Assembly (NCBI RefSeq): GCF_042652185.1
Contig: NZ_JBHSIX010000038.1
Origin: Actinacidiphila fildesensis
Lineage (GTDB): Bacteria > Actinomycetota > Actinomycetes > Streptomycetales > Streptomycetaceae
Reading direction: 5' to 3' (one strand)
DNA: 64,000 nucleotides
Shown here: piece by piece, positions 27,063-35,308 of the stretch
How positions within the stretch are numbered: position 1 is the first letter of the stretch
Layout of the letters: the number at the start of each line of letters is the position of its first letter
Notes under the pieces: model-generated
What the model saw: the letters and a program-made list of their open reading frames with translations, nothing else
What the model was told of the DNA's origin: nothing
Database searches by the model: none
Program-made: the position numbers and the translations under genes

Positions 27063-27545
27063 GTGATTCGCAAGGCTTCCGCAGTGCTGCTCGCGCTGCT
27101 CACCGTGCTGGGCTGTGGCGTTCTCGCCACCGGTACCGCCAACGCCGCCGGTGACCGGCTGTACAACCTCGGGAACTGTGCAACTCCCGAGGGCAACAGC
27201 ACGTCCAACGGCGCTGTCATCACCACCTGGTCGTGCACGGGCAGCAACCTGCAGAACTGGCACTGGGTGGAAGGCTTCATCGTTCACGATGTGAGCGGCA
27301 AGTGTCTGACGCCGCGCGGCAACGCCTCGGGCACCAACGGCGCCGTGCTCACCCTCTGGACCTGTGACTTCAACTCGCTCAACAACCCGCAGAGGTTCAA
27401 CGGGACCAACGAGCGCACGTGGACCGTCACCGGCGGGAAGTGCCTGACCAACAAGGGCGGTTCGCTGGCGAACGGCACGTGGCTCACTCTGTGGACCTGC
27501 GCAGCCGACTTCAACAACGGGCAGGCGTGGGGCCTCGTCCGCTAG
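27063..27545 (+). CDS. Secreted RICIN-domain protein
   Basis: 160 aa, GTG at 27063 with AAGGAA upstream. Signal peptide MIRKASAVLLALLTVLGCGVLATGTANA, cleavage predicted before AGDR. The mature protein is one degenerate beta-trefoil: LYNLGNCATPEGNSTSNGAVITTWSC, SGKCLTPRGNASGTNGAVLTLWTC and GGKCLTNKGGSLANGTWLTLWTC, with paired Cys in each lobe. Unlike the lectin at 23662 the lobes have diverged. Probable extracellular glycan binding. Confidence 0.88.
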   Translation: MIRKASAVLLALLTVLGCGVLATGTANAAGDRLYNLGNCATPEGNSTSNGAVITTWSCTGSNLQNWHWVEGFIVHDVSGKCLTPRGNASGTNGAVLTLWTCDFNSLNNPQRFNGTNERTWTVTGGKCLTNKGGSLANGTWLTLWTCAADFNNGQAWGLVR

Positions 27546-27589
27546 TGGGTCGGTCGCCTCTCAGCGGCCGACATCCTGACTGACGGACC

Positions 27590-27629
27590 GACCGCCCACG
27601 GGAAGTGTTTGCTCTTCCGGTGGGCGGTC
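27590..27629 (+). terminator. Terminator hairpin after lectin gene
   Basis: GACCGCCCAC/GTGGGCGGTC-type arms (27590-27599 with 27620-27629), then GGAAG/CTTCC (27601-27605 with 27614-27618) around an eight-base loop containing TTT. It lies 45 bases beyond the stop codon. Confidence 0.65.
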
Positions 27630-27751
27630 CGGTTCTTCGCGGCGATGCGGCTCATCCTGGCGAATGGCCGGCCCGACGCCGAGTGCGATCCGCGAGGGCC
27701 GGATGGGCTCTTCCGGAGGGCCGTTGGGTCCTTGTCGCCTTGAGGTCTCTC

Positions 27752-27765
27752 CGGACCATGGTCCC
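27752..27765. promoter_or_regulatory. Palindrome upstream of flavohemoglobin gene
   Basis: CGGACCATGGTCCC contains a perfect 12-bp dyad (27753-27764) with GGAC-N4-GTCC spacing, the same spacing as the mycobacterial DevR/DosR box core (GGGAC-N4-GTCCC). It is flanked by further GGGTCC half-sites at about 27725 and 27780. A TATACA -10-like hexamer lies at 27840-27845. Assignment to a DevR/OsdR-type regulator is inference from the genes that follow. Confidence 0.35.
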
Positions 27766-27906
27766 GATCTGGCCGGTCAAGGGTCCCCAGTCTGGTTCGA
27801 GTGTCCGATTCGGCCGTAAAAGGCATGATCTCTGGCTGCTATACACGGGTCTGTTGCTCCCCGGGCCCGGCTCGTTGCCGTGCCCCAACGACCTCAGGAG
27901 GTCACG

Positions 27907-29112
27907 GTGCTCTCTGCCGAGTCCGCAGTACTGGTACGCGCCACCCTGCCCGCGGTCGGCGGCGCGTTGGACGAGATCACCACCCGCTTCTACAGCGCCA
28001 TGTTCAGCGAGCGGCCGGAACTCCTGGACGGGATGTTCAACCGGGGCAACCAGGCCAGCGGAGCCCAGCGCCGGGCCCTTGCCGGATCGATAGCGGCCTT
28101 CGCCGGCGCGCTGCTCGCCGATCCGGACGCCCGGCCGGATGTTCTGCTGAACCGCATCGCACACAAGCACGCCGCGGTCGGTGTCACGGACGACCAGTAC
28201 ACGATCGTCCACAAGTACCTGTTCGCCGCGATCGCGGAGGTGCTGGGCGAGGCCGTGACCCCGGAGGTGGTCGCGGCCTGGGACGAGGTGTACTGGTTGA
28301 TGGCCGGTGCACTGATCGTCCGTGAGACGCGCCTGTACCAGGGCGCGGGGGTCGAACCCGGCGGCAGCTGGCGGCAGTGGCTTGTCGTGGAGCGCCGCGA
28401 GGAGACCCCGGACACCGTGTCGTTCCTGATACGTCCCGCCGACGGCGCCGCCGCCCCGGAGGCCCTGCCCGGTCAGTACGTCAGCGTGCGGATGACCATG
28501 CCCGACGGTGTACGCCAACTACGCCAGTACAGCCTGTCCGGTGCCCCCGGCGGCGAGTCGCGCCGGATCACCGTGAAGCGGGTTCAGGAGCCGGGTGCCC
28601 CGGACGGGGAGATGTCCAACCTCCTGTACTCCACGGTCGTCGCCGGCGATGAACTCACCTGCTCGGCACCCTTCGGGGAGGTGGTGCTGGAGGAATCCGA
28701 CCGTCCGGTCGTACTGGTCTCCGCGGGCATCGGCACCACACCCCTGATGAGCATGCTCGAACACCTCTGCGCTGCCGGTGCGACCCGCCCCGTCCTGGTA
28801 CTGCATGCCGACCGCTCGCCCGCCGACCATCCGCTACGGGACGATCTCCACCGTTGCGTCGAGAGCCTGCCGCAGGCCCGCGCACTGGTCTGGTACGAGC
28901 GCCCGGATCCGGTGCAGGCACCCGGGGCCCGGGCCGGTCTGATGGACCTGGACGGCGTGGACGTCCCGTCCGACGCGAGTGTCTACCTGTGCGGACCGCT
29001 ACCGTTCATGCGCGTGATACGCGGCCAGCTGCTCCGCGCCGGTGTGGCGGCCCGGAACATCCACTACGAGGTCTTCGGCCCCGACCTGTGGCTGGCCGAC
29101 GGCGATTTCTAG
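27907..29112 (+). CDS. hmp: Flavohemoglobin (nitric oxide dioxygenase)
   Basis: 401 aa; GTG at 27907 with AGGAGG upstream. Globin domain 1-140 (proximal His in NRIAHKHAAVGV, H88; LYQGAG at its end), FAD domain about 150-260 (RQYSLSG, the RxYS flavin motif) and NAD(P)H domain about 265-400 (VSAGIGTTPLMSMLEHL, YLCGPLPFMR, NIHYEVFGPD). It oxidises NO to nitrate using O2 and NAD(P)H in the cytosol. It sits beside universal-stress and dehydrogenase genes typical of oxygen-limitation regulons, and ends at a bidirectional terminator. Confidence 0.95.
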   Translation: MLSAESAVLVRATLPAVGGALDEITTRFYSAMFSERPELLDGMFNRGNQASGAQRRALAGSIAAFAGALLADPDARPDVLLNRIAHKHAAVGVTDDQYTIVHKYLFAAIAEVLGEAVTPEVVAAWDEVYWLMAGALIVRETRLYQGAGVEPGGSWRQWLVVERREETPDTVSFLIRPADGAAAPEALPGQYVSVRMTMPDGVRQLRQYSLSGAPGGESRRITVKRVQEPGAPDGEMSNLLYSTVVAGDELTCSAPFGEVVLEESDRPVVLVSAGIGTTPLMSMLEHLCAAGATRPVLVLHADRSPADHPLRDDLHRCVESLPQARALVWYERPDPVQAPGARAGLMDLDGVDVPSDASVYLCGPLPFMRVIRGQLLRAGVAARNIHYEVFGPDLWLADGDF

Positions 29113-29194
29113 CCTCTCCGGCACGGGGCCGGTCCGGTGCACCACCGCGCACACGGCTCCGTGGGATCCCATCCGAGGGGTACAGCGTCCGACG

Positions 29195-29232
29195 GACGGA
29201 AAGGGCCGGCCTGCGGGCCGGCCCTTTCCGTC
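29195..29232. terminator. 16-bp perfect hairpin between convergent genes
   Basis: 29195-29210 and 29217-29232 are exact inverted copies (GACGGAAAGGGCCGGC) with a six-base loop. The A- and T-rich inner arms make it usable in both directions, for the flavohemoglobin (+) and the universal stress gene (-). Confidence 0.85.
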
Positions 29233-29256
29233 GATGCCCCGCTCAGCGGCCCCGGC

Positions 29257-30132
29257 TCAATCGCGCGGGGAGACGGGCAACGAGCCTTGTGGTGTCTCGG
29301 GGACGAGCAGGACCGGGCAGTGGGAGTGGTGCAGCAATGCGGTGGCGACCGGGCCGAGTTGAAGTCCCAGCAGGCCCGGTCTGCGGTGCGCGGTGACCAC
29401 GATGACGGCCGCTCCGCAGGTGGCTTCCAGCAGGGCGTGTGTGGCGCCGGACCTTACGGTGCGCGTCTGCACGGGAACCTGCGGATACGTCTCCCGCAGG
29501 GGTGTCACGACGTGGCCGGGTACCGCCTCCTCCGTTCGCGCCCGCCGGACGATGTCCTCCTGAAGGTGGCTGGTGGGTACCGGGGCGTATCCGACGGGCG
29601 GCAGGTGCCGGTAGGTCCAGGCATGCACGACCCGTAGCGGCGCCGCGCGCCGGGCCGCCTCGGCGAAGGCGTACCCGGCGGTGTCGGTGTCGGTGTCGTC
29701 CTCCAGGCCGAGCAGGACGTCACCGCCGGGTCCTGAACTGTCGTGCCACGCGGTGTGGTCGCCGCGGACGACCAGGAGCGGGCTCTGGGTGCGAGCCGCC
29801 ACCCGCAGACTGACCGACCCGAGCAGCCTCCCGGCGAACCCGGGCAGATCACGGGTGCCGACGACGGTGAGGGCGGCGTCCCGGCCACGGCTCACGATGG
29901 CCTCGGCCGCGTCGCCGACCACTGCCGTAGTGCTCACCGCGAGCGCCGGGTAGCGGTGGCGTGCCCGGGTCACGGCCGATGCGAGAACCGGTCCGGCCTC
30001 GTCGAAGCCGGGCACGGCATAGACGATCTCCAGACCGGTGGCGCGCCGGTCCGCCTCCGCGGAGGCCTTGTCGAGTGCCCGCATCGCGACGACGGAGCCG
30101 TCGACGCCGACGACGACATTGGCAGCGGTCAT
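29257..30132 (-). CDS. Universal stress protein with two UspA domains
   Basis: 291 aa, two tandem UspA modules. First: NVVVGVDGSVVAMRALDKASAEA ... LTVVGTRDLPGFAGRLLGSVSLRVAARTQSPLLVVR (ATP-binding G-x2-G-x9-GS/T pattern). Second: DVLLGLEDDTDTDTAGYAFAEAARRAAPLRVVHAW ... VIVVTAHRRPGLLGLQLGPVATALLHHSHCPVLLVPE. Its ATG overlaps the stop of the upstream dehydrogenase by four bases (ATGA), so the two are translationally coupled. Tandem USPs are characteristic of actinobacterial hypoxia/dormancy regulons. Confidence 0.93.
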   Translation of the reverse strand: MTAANVVVGVDGSVVAMRALDKASAEADRRATGLEIVYAVPGFDEAGPVLASAVTRARHRYPALAVSTTAVVGDAAEAIVSRGRDAALTVVGTRDLPGFAGRLLGSVSLRVAARTQSPLLVVRGDHTAWHDSSGPGGDVLLGLEDDTDTDTAGYAFAEAARRAAPLRVVHAWTYRHLPPVGYAPVPTSHLQEDIVRRARTEEAVPGHVVTPLRETYPQVPVQTRTVRSGATHALLEATCGAAVIVVTAHRRPGLLGLQLGPVATALLHHSHCPVLLVPETPQGSLPVSPRD

Positions 30133-31187
30133 GTCCGGTCCTTCGTGGGTCCGCTGCTGAGTACGACCTTCAGAGCGCCGGTGTCGGCGGCCCGGGAGAA
30201 GACGTCGTACGCCTCCTCCATGCGGTGGAGCGGGAAGTCGTGCGTCACGAGGGACGATGTGGGCAGCCGTCCGGCGGTCATCATCCGTAGCAGGGCGGGG
30301 GTGGAGTACGTGTCGACCAGTCCGGTGCGGATCGTCAGGTTCTTGCTCCACAGGGATTCCAGATGGAGTGTCGCGGGCTTGCCGTGCACCCCGACGTTGG
30401 CCACCCGCCCTCCTGGGCGTACCATGCGGGTGCACATCTCGAAGCTGGCGGGCACGCCCACGGCTTCGATGACCACATCGGCCCCCAGGCAGTCGGTGAG
30501 GTCCGCGACCAGCTGTTCGGGGTCCTCCGCGGCGCTGACCACTGTGTCGGCGCCCATACGTTTGGCGGCTTCCAAACGGGCCGGCACGAGGTCGACGGCG
30601 ATGGTCCTGCCCGGCGAGAACAGCTGAGCCGTGGCGATCGCGGCAAGTCCGATGGGGCCTACGCCGACCACGACGACGGTGTCGCCCGGACCCACCCGCC
30701 CGTTCAGCACGCCGACCTCGTACGCGGTGGGATAGATGTCGGCCAGCAGCACGGCATCCTGGCTGTTCACCGTGGCGGGCAGCGGGTGCAACGACAGGTC
30801 GGCGAACGGTACGCGGACGTACTCGGCCTGCGTGCCGTCGACGGTGTGGCCGAGGATCCAGCCACCGCCGCCGAGGCACTGCCCGTACGCGCCCTCCCGG
30901 CAGAACCGGCAGAGTCCGCAGGCCGAGATGCAGGAGACCAGGACCCGGTCGCCGGGCCGGACCGTACGTACCCCGCTGCCGACCTCGACGACCTCACCGA
31001 CGGCCTCGTGGCCGAGGATCGTGCCGGGCAGGACATCCGGTACGTCGCCCTTGAGGATGTGCAGATCCGTACCGCAGATGGTGACGGCATCGACACGGAC
31101 GATCACATCGGCGGCGTCCTGGATCCCCGGGTCGGGAACGTCGTGCCACGCGGACTGCCCCGGGCCGTGGAAAACGAATGCCTTCAT
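30129..31187 (-). CDS. Zinc-dependent alcohol dehydrogenase (MDR family)
   Basis: 352 aa; ATG at 31187 with AAGGGA. GroES-like domain with catalytic zinc ligands in ICGTDLHILKGD (Cys37 region), GHEAVGEV, and the structural-zinc four-Cys loop SCISACGLCRFCREGAYGQC; Rossmann domain VVVVGVGPIGLAAIATAQL. NAD(P)-linked oxidation or reduction of an alcohol or aldehyde. First gene of a two-gene operon with the tandem USP; divergent from PPK2. The same USP-ADH pairing occurs in the OsdR-controlled region of S. coelicolor as I recall it. Confidence 0.93.
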   Translation of the reverse strand: MKAFVFHGPGQSAWHDVPDPGIQDAADVIVRVDAVTICGTDLHILKGDVPDVLPGTILGHEAVGEVVEVGSGVRTVRPGDRVLVSCISACGLCRFCREGAYGQCLGGGGWILGHTVDGTQAEYVRVPFADLSLHPLPATVNSQDAVLLADIYPTAYEVGVLNGRVGPGDTVVVVGVGPIGLAAIATAQLFSPGRTIAVDLVPARLEAAKRMGADTVVSAAEDPEQLVADLTDCLGADVVIEAVGVPASFEMCTRMVRPGGRVANVGVHGKPATLHLESLWSKNLTIRTGLVDTYSTPALLRMMTAGRLPTSSLVTHDFPLHRMEEAYDVFSRAADTGALKVVLSSGPTKDRT

Positions 31188-31356
31188 GGCCGTTCCCTTC
31201 ACCGAATGCTTCTTGCGGCTTCTGCGGCCGTCTGCTGCTGTCTGCGGGCTTCCCGCCGGGGACCCGGCCGTAGGCCGGCCGGTGGGGCCGGTGCCCGCCC
31301 CGCAGCCCCTCAGGTACAGCCTGGCCCGGCACCAGTGCCGGCCGCTTGGGCCACTC

Positions 31357-31375
31357 GGACCCGGTACCGGGGTCC
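31357..31375. promoter_or_regulatory. Inverted repeat between adh and ppk2 genes
   Basis: GGACCCGGTACCGGGGTCC is a near-perfect dyad around GGTACC in the 255-bp divergent region, about 70 bases before the PPK2 start. It shares GGACC/GGTCC half-sites with the element before the flavohemoglobin but with wider spacing. Similar half-sites (GGGACC GCAG GGGTCC, 32981-32996) precede the next USP gene. Confidence 0.35.
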
Positions 31376-31442
31376 AACCGGCCCGCATCGCGGAAAAGCC
31401 ATAGCGTGGACCCCCAGTACCCGCTCTCTGATGGAGGCCGCC

Positions 31443-32294
31443 GTGGCATCCGGCAAGAAGTCCCGAACGAGTGCCCCACGTCAGGAGCGGCTGCCGCGGC
31501 GGCTGTACGAGAGCGAGCTGCTCAGGCTGCAGACGGAACTGGTCAAGCTGCAGGAGTGGGTGCGTGCCGAGGGCGTCCGGCTGGTCGTGGTCTTCGAGGG
31601 ACGTGACGCGGCCGGCAAGGGCAGCACCATCAAGCGCGTCACCGAGCGCCTCAATCCGCGGGTCGCCCGGATCGCCGCGCTCCCCGCGCCGACCGAGCGC
31701 GAGCGCACCCAGTGGTACTTCCAGCGCTATGTCGAGCAGCTGCCCGCCGCCGGGGAGATCGTGCTGTTCGACCGCAGCTGGTACAACCGCGCGGGGGTCG
31801 AGCACGTCATGGGGTTCTGCACCAAGGAGGAGTACGGACGCTTCCTGCACCAGTGCCCGATCTTCGAGCGGATGCTGGTCGAGGACGGCATCCTGCTGCG
31901 CAAGTACTGGTTCTCGGTGAGCGACGCCGTGCAGGAGGAGCGCTTCCGTGCCCGGCTCGAAGATCCCACCCGGCGCTGGAAGTTGTCACCGATGGACCTG
32001 GAGTCCGTCACCCGGTGGGAGGCGTATTCGCGGGCCAAGGACGAGATGTTCGTGCACACCGACATCCCCGAGGCGCCCTGGAACGTCGTCGCCAGTGACG
32101 ACAAGCGCAGCGCGCGGATCAACATGATCAACGATCTGCTGTCGGCGATCCCGTACCGCGAGGTGACGCGGCCGACGCTGGAACTGCCCCAGCGCCCGCC
32201 GTCCACCGGCTACGAGCGGCCGCCACGCGATCTCCAGACCTACGTATCCGACCACGCGGCCGCCCTGGGGCGGGGCGAAGGGGGATCCGGCTGA
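31443..32294 (+). CDS. ppk2: Polyphosphate kinase 2
   Basis: 283 aa; GTG at 31443 has GGAGG five bases upstream, preferred over ATG 31431. PPK2 signatures: Walker A GRDAAGKGSTIKR, Walker B FDRSWYNRAGVEHVMGF, lid RFRARLEDPTRRWKLSPMD, and YSRAKDEMFVHTDIPEAPW. One PPK2 domain of about 230 residues, class I-like: it phosphorylates nucleotides with polyphosphate, or the reverse. The C-terminal 40 residues are unconserved. Its location in a stress island suggests energy buffering when respiration stops (inference). Confidence 0.93.
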   Translation: MASGKKSRTSAPRQERLPRRLYESELLRLQTELVKLQEWVRAEGVRLVVVFEGRDAAGKGSTIKRVTERLNPRVARIAALPAPTERERTQWYFQRYVEQLPAAGEIVLFDRSWYNRAGVEHVMGFCTKEEYGRFLHQCPIFERMLVEDGILLRKYWFSVSDAVQEERFRARLEDPTRRWKLSPMDLESVTRWEAYSRAKDEMFVHTDIPEAPWNVVASDDKRSARINMINDLLSAIPYREVTRPTLELPQRPPSTGYERPPRDLQTYVSDHAAALGRGEGGSG

Positions 32295-32416
32295 ACCGGC
32301 GGCGCTCCCTCGGCTGAAGGCGGGATCCGGCACTCGAACGGGCTGGGTACCGCCGTCTCGCAGGCTGGAGCGGCGGACTCCTTGAGCGTCTGTCATAACG
32401 GTGGTCGGCGGACACC

Positions 32417-32872
32417 TCACTCAGGAACGACGACGACCGGGCACGGTGCGTGCTGGACACAGTGCCGGCTGACCGAGCCGAGGAGGATGCCGGCGAAGGT
32501 GCCGTGCCCCCGGCTGCCCACGGTCAGCAGCTGCGCTCCGGCCGCGGCCTCCAGGAGCACCTCTGCCGGATGCCCCTGCACCACTCGGGCGAGTACCTCG
32601 ACGGGCCGGTCGACCTGTCCGGCCACGTCGGCGATGGCTGCGTCGAGGTTCTTGCGGACGCTGGCCGGGATCTCACTGATGTCGATCACTCCGGGCGCCC
32701 AGCCATAGCTGTAGACGTAGGTGTCGGGGTTCTGCCATGTGGTGATCGCCTCAACGGTTGCGTCGGTCAGCCGTGCGTAGGTCATCGCCCATTTCAGCGC
32801 CGACTTGGAGCACTCCGATCCGTCGACTCCGACGACCACGCGTCGGGCAAGTTCCGGGGTCTGCTGCGGCAT
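32417..32872 (-). CDS. Universal stress protein, single UspA domain
   Basis: 151 aa; ATG at 32872 with AGGAGA. RRVVVGVDGSECSKSALKWAMTYARLTDA at the N-terminus and LLTVGSRGHGTFAGILLGSVSRHCVQHAPCPVVVVPE at the C-terminus form the ATP-binding G-(2x)-G-(9x)-G(S) motif. Upstream (32975-33000) there are GGGACC/GGGTCC half-sites like those near the other stress genes. Confidence 0.93.
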   Translation of the reverse strand: MPQQTPELARRVVVGVDGSECSKSALKWAMTYARLTDATVEAITTWQNPDTYVYSYGWAPGVIDISEIPASVRKNLDAAIADVAGQVDRPVEVLARVVQGHPAEVLLEAAAGAQLLTVGSRGHGTFAGILLGSVSRHCVQHAPCPVVVVPE

Positions 32873-33105
32873 GGTCGATCTCCTGGGGGTGAGGGCGACC
32901 GGCCCGGCTGGGCCGGGCGCGGTCTGTGTGCGGGGGAGTGCGGGGTGCGCTTCCGGTCTCAATATGCTGTCCCGGGATCCGGGACCGCAGGGGTCCGCAG
33001 TCCCGGCGATCCGGGCCGAACGTCCCTATTTCGAGGGCCCGTTCAGCCGCTCGGTGACGTTCACGCCGCGCTCTGCGGTGCTCAGGTTCGAGGTGCGGTT
33101 CGTCG

Positions 33106-33546
33106 TCACACCGGACGTCGGCCCCACTCGGGAGCGGTCAACGCCCAGGCCCTTTCCCATTCCGTCATGCGCCGCCGATCGGCACCCCGGCGGACCAGTC
33201 CGCGCACCATGACGATCGCGAATGCCGCGCAGCCGGCGCCCAGCGCACCACCGACCAACGTCATCGACATGAGCTCTTCGCCAGCCACGGGCGCCGGGAC
33301 CTGCCGTCCCGTGCGATCCAGCCACACCGTGGCCCTCGAACCGCGCAAAGTGGAAGTCGGTATGGCGCGGTAGCGCGTATCCGACACCGAGGTCGCCGGT
33401 GGCCGGCGGACCGGCTCCGTTCCAGCGTGCAGGCCGTGAATCCGCTGGGGGAGGGGCCGCAGGGCCCTGCCAAGGGCCCGACCGGCCCCATGAAGCCGGC
33501 TACTCACGTAGCAATGGGCCGCGCTCCGCCCGTCCGACAGCGTCAT
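33106..33546 (-). pseudogene. Internally deleted Rv1733c-like membrane protein gene
   Basis: 146 codons from ATG 33546. The N-terminal piece GRALGRALRPLPQRIHGLHAGTEPVRRP resembles the start of the Rv1733c-like family, where two TM helices and about 100 residues follow; here the sequence jumps to ATVWLDRTGRQVPAP, a second TM helix (MTLVGGALGAGCAAFAIVMVRGLVRR) and the conserved tail MTEWERAWALTAPEWGRRP. The first TM and extracellular loop are thus missing. Rv1733c itself is a DosR-regulon gene in M. tuberculosis, in keeping with the stress genes around it. A short functional variant cannot be excluded. Confidence 0.55.
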
Positions 33547-33698
33547 CTGCCCCGGCGGGATGGCGGCCAACTCGTTTCCTGCGCTCATATATCCGCTGAT
33601 AAAATTACCCCGTTCATGGAAGGAGATCGTGCGCTTATCGCAGCGCACGGTCGCAAATGGGTGGCATTCCTCGATCACCCGAATGCGCCGCATTCCGG

Positions 33699-33716
33699 AT
33701 TACGTGACTCCGTAAT
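33699..33716. promoter_or_regulatory. Inverted repeat upstream of DUF3494 gene
   Basis: ATTACG-TGACTC-CGTAAT, perfect 6-bp arms in an AT-richer stretch (33580-33720) about 85 bases before the start of the secreted protein gene. A candidate operator; no regulator can be named. Confidence 0.35.
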
Positions 33717-33799
33717 ATGCCGGTGACAGAAGTCGGCGCCTCTGTTTGTCGAAGAAGCACCGATTGCGCCACTACCCCCACACAGGAGTTGGCCCCTCG

Positions 33800-35047
33800 A
33801 TGACCCTGAATGCCCCTGTAGTGCCCAATGCACGTACCCTTTCGGCCTGGATCGCGGCGCTGGTCGCGGCGGTCATGGCCGCACTGATGGTCGCCATGAC
33901 GTCGAGCCCGGCCCAGGCCATCGCCACACCCGTACCGCTGGCGACGGCGGACAGCTTCGCGGTGTTGTCCGGTGAGTCGGTCACCAACACCGGTCCTTCG
34001 GTGATCACCGGAGACCTCGGAGTGGATCCGGGTACGTCGATCACCGGTTTTCCGCCCGGCCTGGTGAACGGAGTTCAGCACTCCCATGACGGGGTGGCGC
34101 TCCAAGCCAAGAGCGACCTGGTCGCGGCCTACAACAACGCCGCCGGTCAGGCCACCAACGGTGCCCTTCCCCCGGACGCCGGCGGCCTGAGGCTGGTCCC
34201 GGGCGTCTACACCGCTTCCTCCACGCTCCACCTGACCGGCACCCTGACCCTGGACGCCCAGGGCGACCCGAACGCCGTCTGGGTTTTCCAGGTCGGCTCC
34301 GGTCTGACGACGGCGTCCGCCAGCCGCGTGCTCCTCGTCAATGGTGCCGCACCGTGCAATGTGTTCTGGCAGGTCGGAAGTTCGGCCACCATCGGCACCA
34401 ACTCCACCTTCGTGGGCACCATCATGGCGCTGACGTCGATCAGTGTGACCACGGGTGCGAGCATCGACGGCCGGGCGCTGGCGCGCAACGGCTCGGTGAC
34501 GCTGGACACCAACAAGATCACCCGGGCCACGTGTGCGGCCGGCACCGCGGGTGGCGTGATCACCGGTGGTACCGGCGTGATCGCCGGCACGAGTACTGGC
34601 GGCACCGCAACCGGCGGAACCACCTCGGGCGGCCTGATCGCCGGGGTGACCACGGGTGGCACCAACGGCGGTCTGCTCGGCGGCGTCCTGACCGGTGGTG
34701 TCATCGGCGGCACTCCCGGCGGTCTCATCGCCGGTACCACGGGCAGCGCCTCGGTGGGCACCACCGGTAGCCCCACGGCGGGTACCACCGGGAGTCCCAC
34801 GGCAGGCACCACTGGCGGCTATCCGGGTGGTGACAACGGAGGGAACAACGGCGGAGAGACCGGCGGCTATCCCGGTGGTGACAACGGCGGCGAGACCGGC
34901 GGCTATCCGGGTGGTGTCAACGGCGGCGAGACCGGTGGCCATGGCTACGGTGACCAGCCTCAGGGTCACGATGACCAGGGCCGGCCGCACGACGTGCACG
35001 GCGGCTACGGCGCCGATCACGAAGATCAGCACAGCGACTACGCATAG
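33800..35047 (+). CDS. Secreted DUF3494 ice-binding-like protein with Gly-rich repeat tail
   Basis: 415 aa, ATG at 33800 with CAGGAG. Signal peptide with TM-like core (AWIAALVAAVMAALMVAMTSSPAQA). DUF3494 beta-solenoid at about 45-250: LATADSFAVLSGESVTNTGPSVITGDLGVDPGTSITGFPPG, VPGVYTASSTLHLTGTLTLDAQGDPNAVWVFQ, NVFWQVGSSATIGTNSTFVGTIMALTSISVTTGASIDGRALA. This fold includes antifreeze and recrystallisation-inhibition proteins and adhesins. The tail is low-complexity: TGG(T/V) blocks, then GGYPGGDNGGETGG repeats and an acidic His-rich end (HGGYGADHEDQHSDYA). In a mesophile it may serve adhesion or surface coating; no LPXTG sorting signal is seen. Confidence 0.87.
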   Translation: MTLNAPVVPNARTLSAWIAALVAAVMAALMVAMTSSPAQAIATPVPLATADSFAVLSGESVTNTGPSVITGDLGVDPGTSITGFPPGLVNGVQHSHDGVALQAKSDLVAAYNNAAGQATNGALPPDAGGLRLVPGVYTASSTLHLTGTLTLDAQGDPNAVWVFQVGSGLTTASASRVLLVNGAAPCNVFWQVGSSATIGTNSTFVGTIMALTSISVTTGASIDGRALARNGSVTLDTNKITRATCAAGTAGGVITGGTGVIAGTSTGGTATGGTTSGGLIAGVTTGGTNGGLLGGVLTGGVIGGTPGGLIAGTTGSASVGTTGSPTAGTTGSPTAGTTGGYPGGDNGGNNGGETGGYPGGDNGGETGGYPGGVNGGETGGHGYGDQPQGHDDQGRPHDVHGGYGADHEDQHSDYA

Positions 35048-35308
35048 CACCGAGGCCGGGCCGGGCAGGTGATGCCCACTCGCCCTGCAGATCAGCTAAG
35101 TTGCGGCTGATCCCGCATCCAGCGGAGCGTTGAGTTCTCGGAGCGGTCGTCCGTACGGGCGAGTGGTCCGGGCGGCGCGCGGCGGATCGTCATCGATTCC
35201 GCCGCGCGCCGCCGGCGCGAGCAGGTGCCTTCGGCAGGCATGGACGCAATGGGACACCACGGGCGGGATGCAAAAGGTGTCGATCGTCAGCTTCTTCGCC
35301 GCTGAGCC

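Noticed and set aside
33616..33726. 36-codon plus-strand ORF (MEGDRALIAA...)
   Set aside because: No ribosome site, no coding bias, lies in the AT-richer promoter zone.
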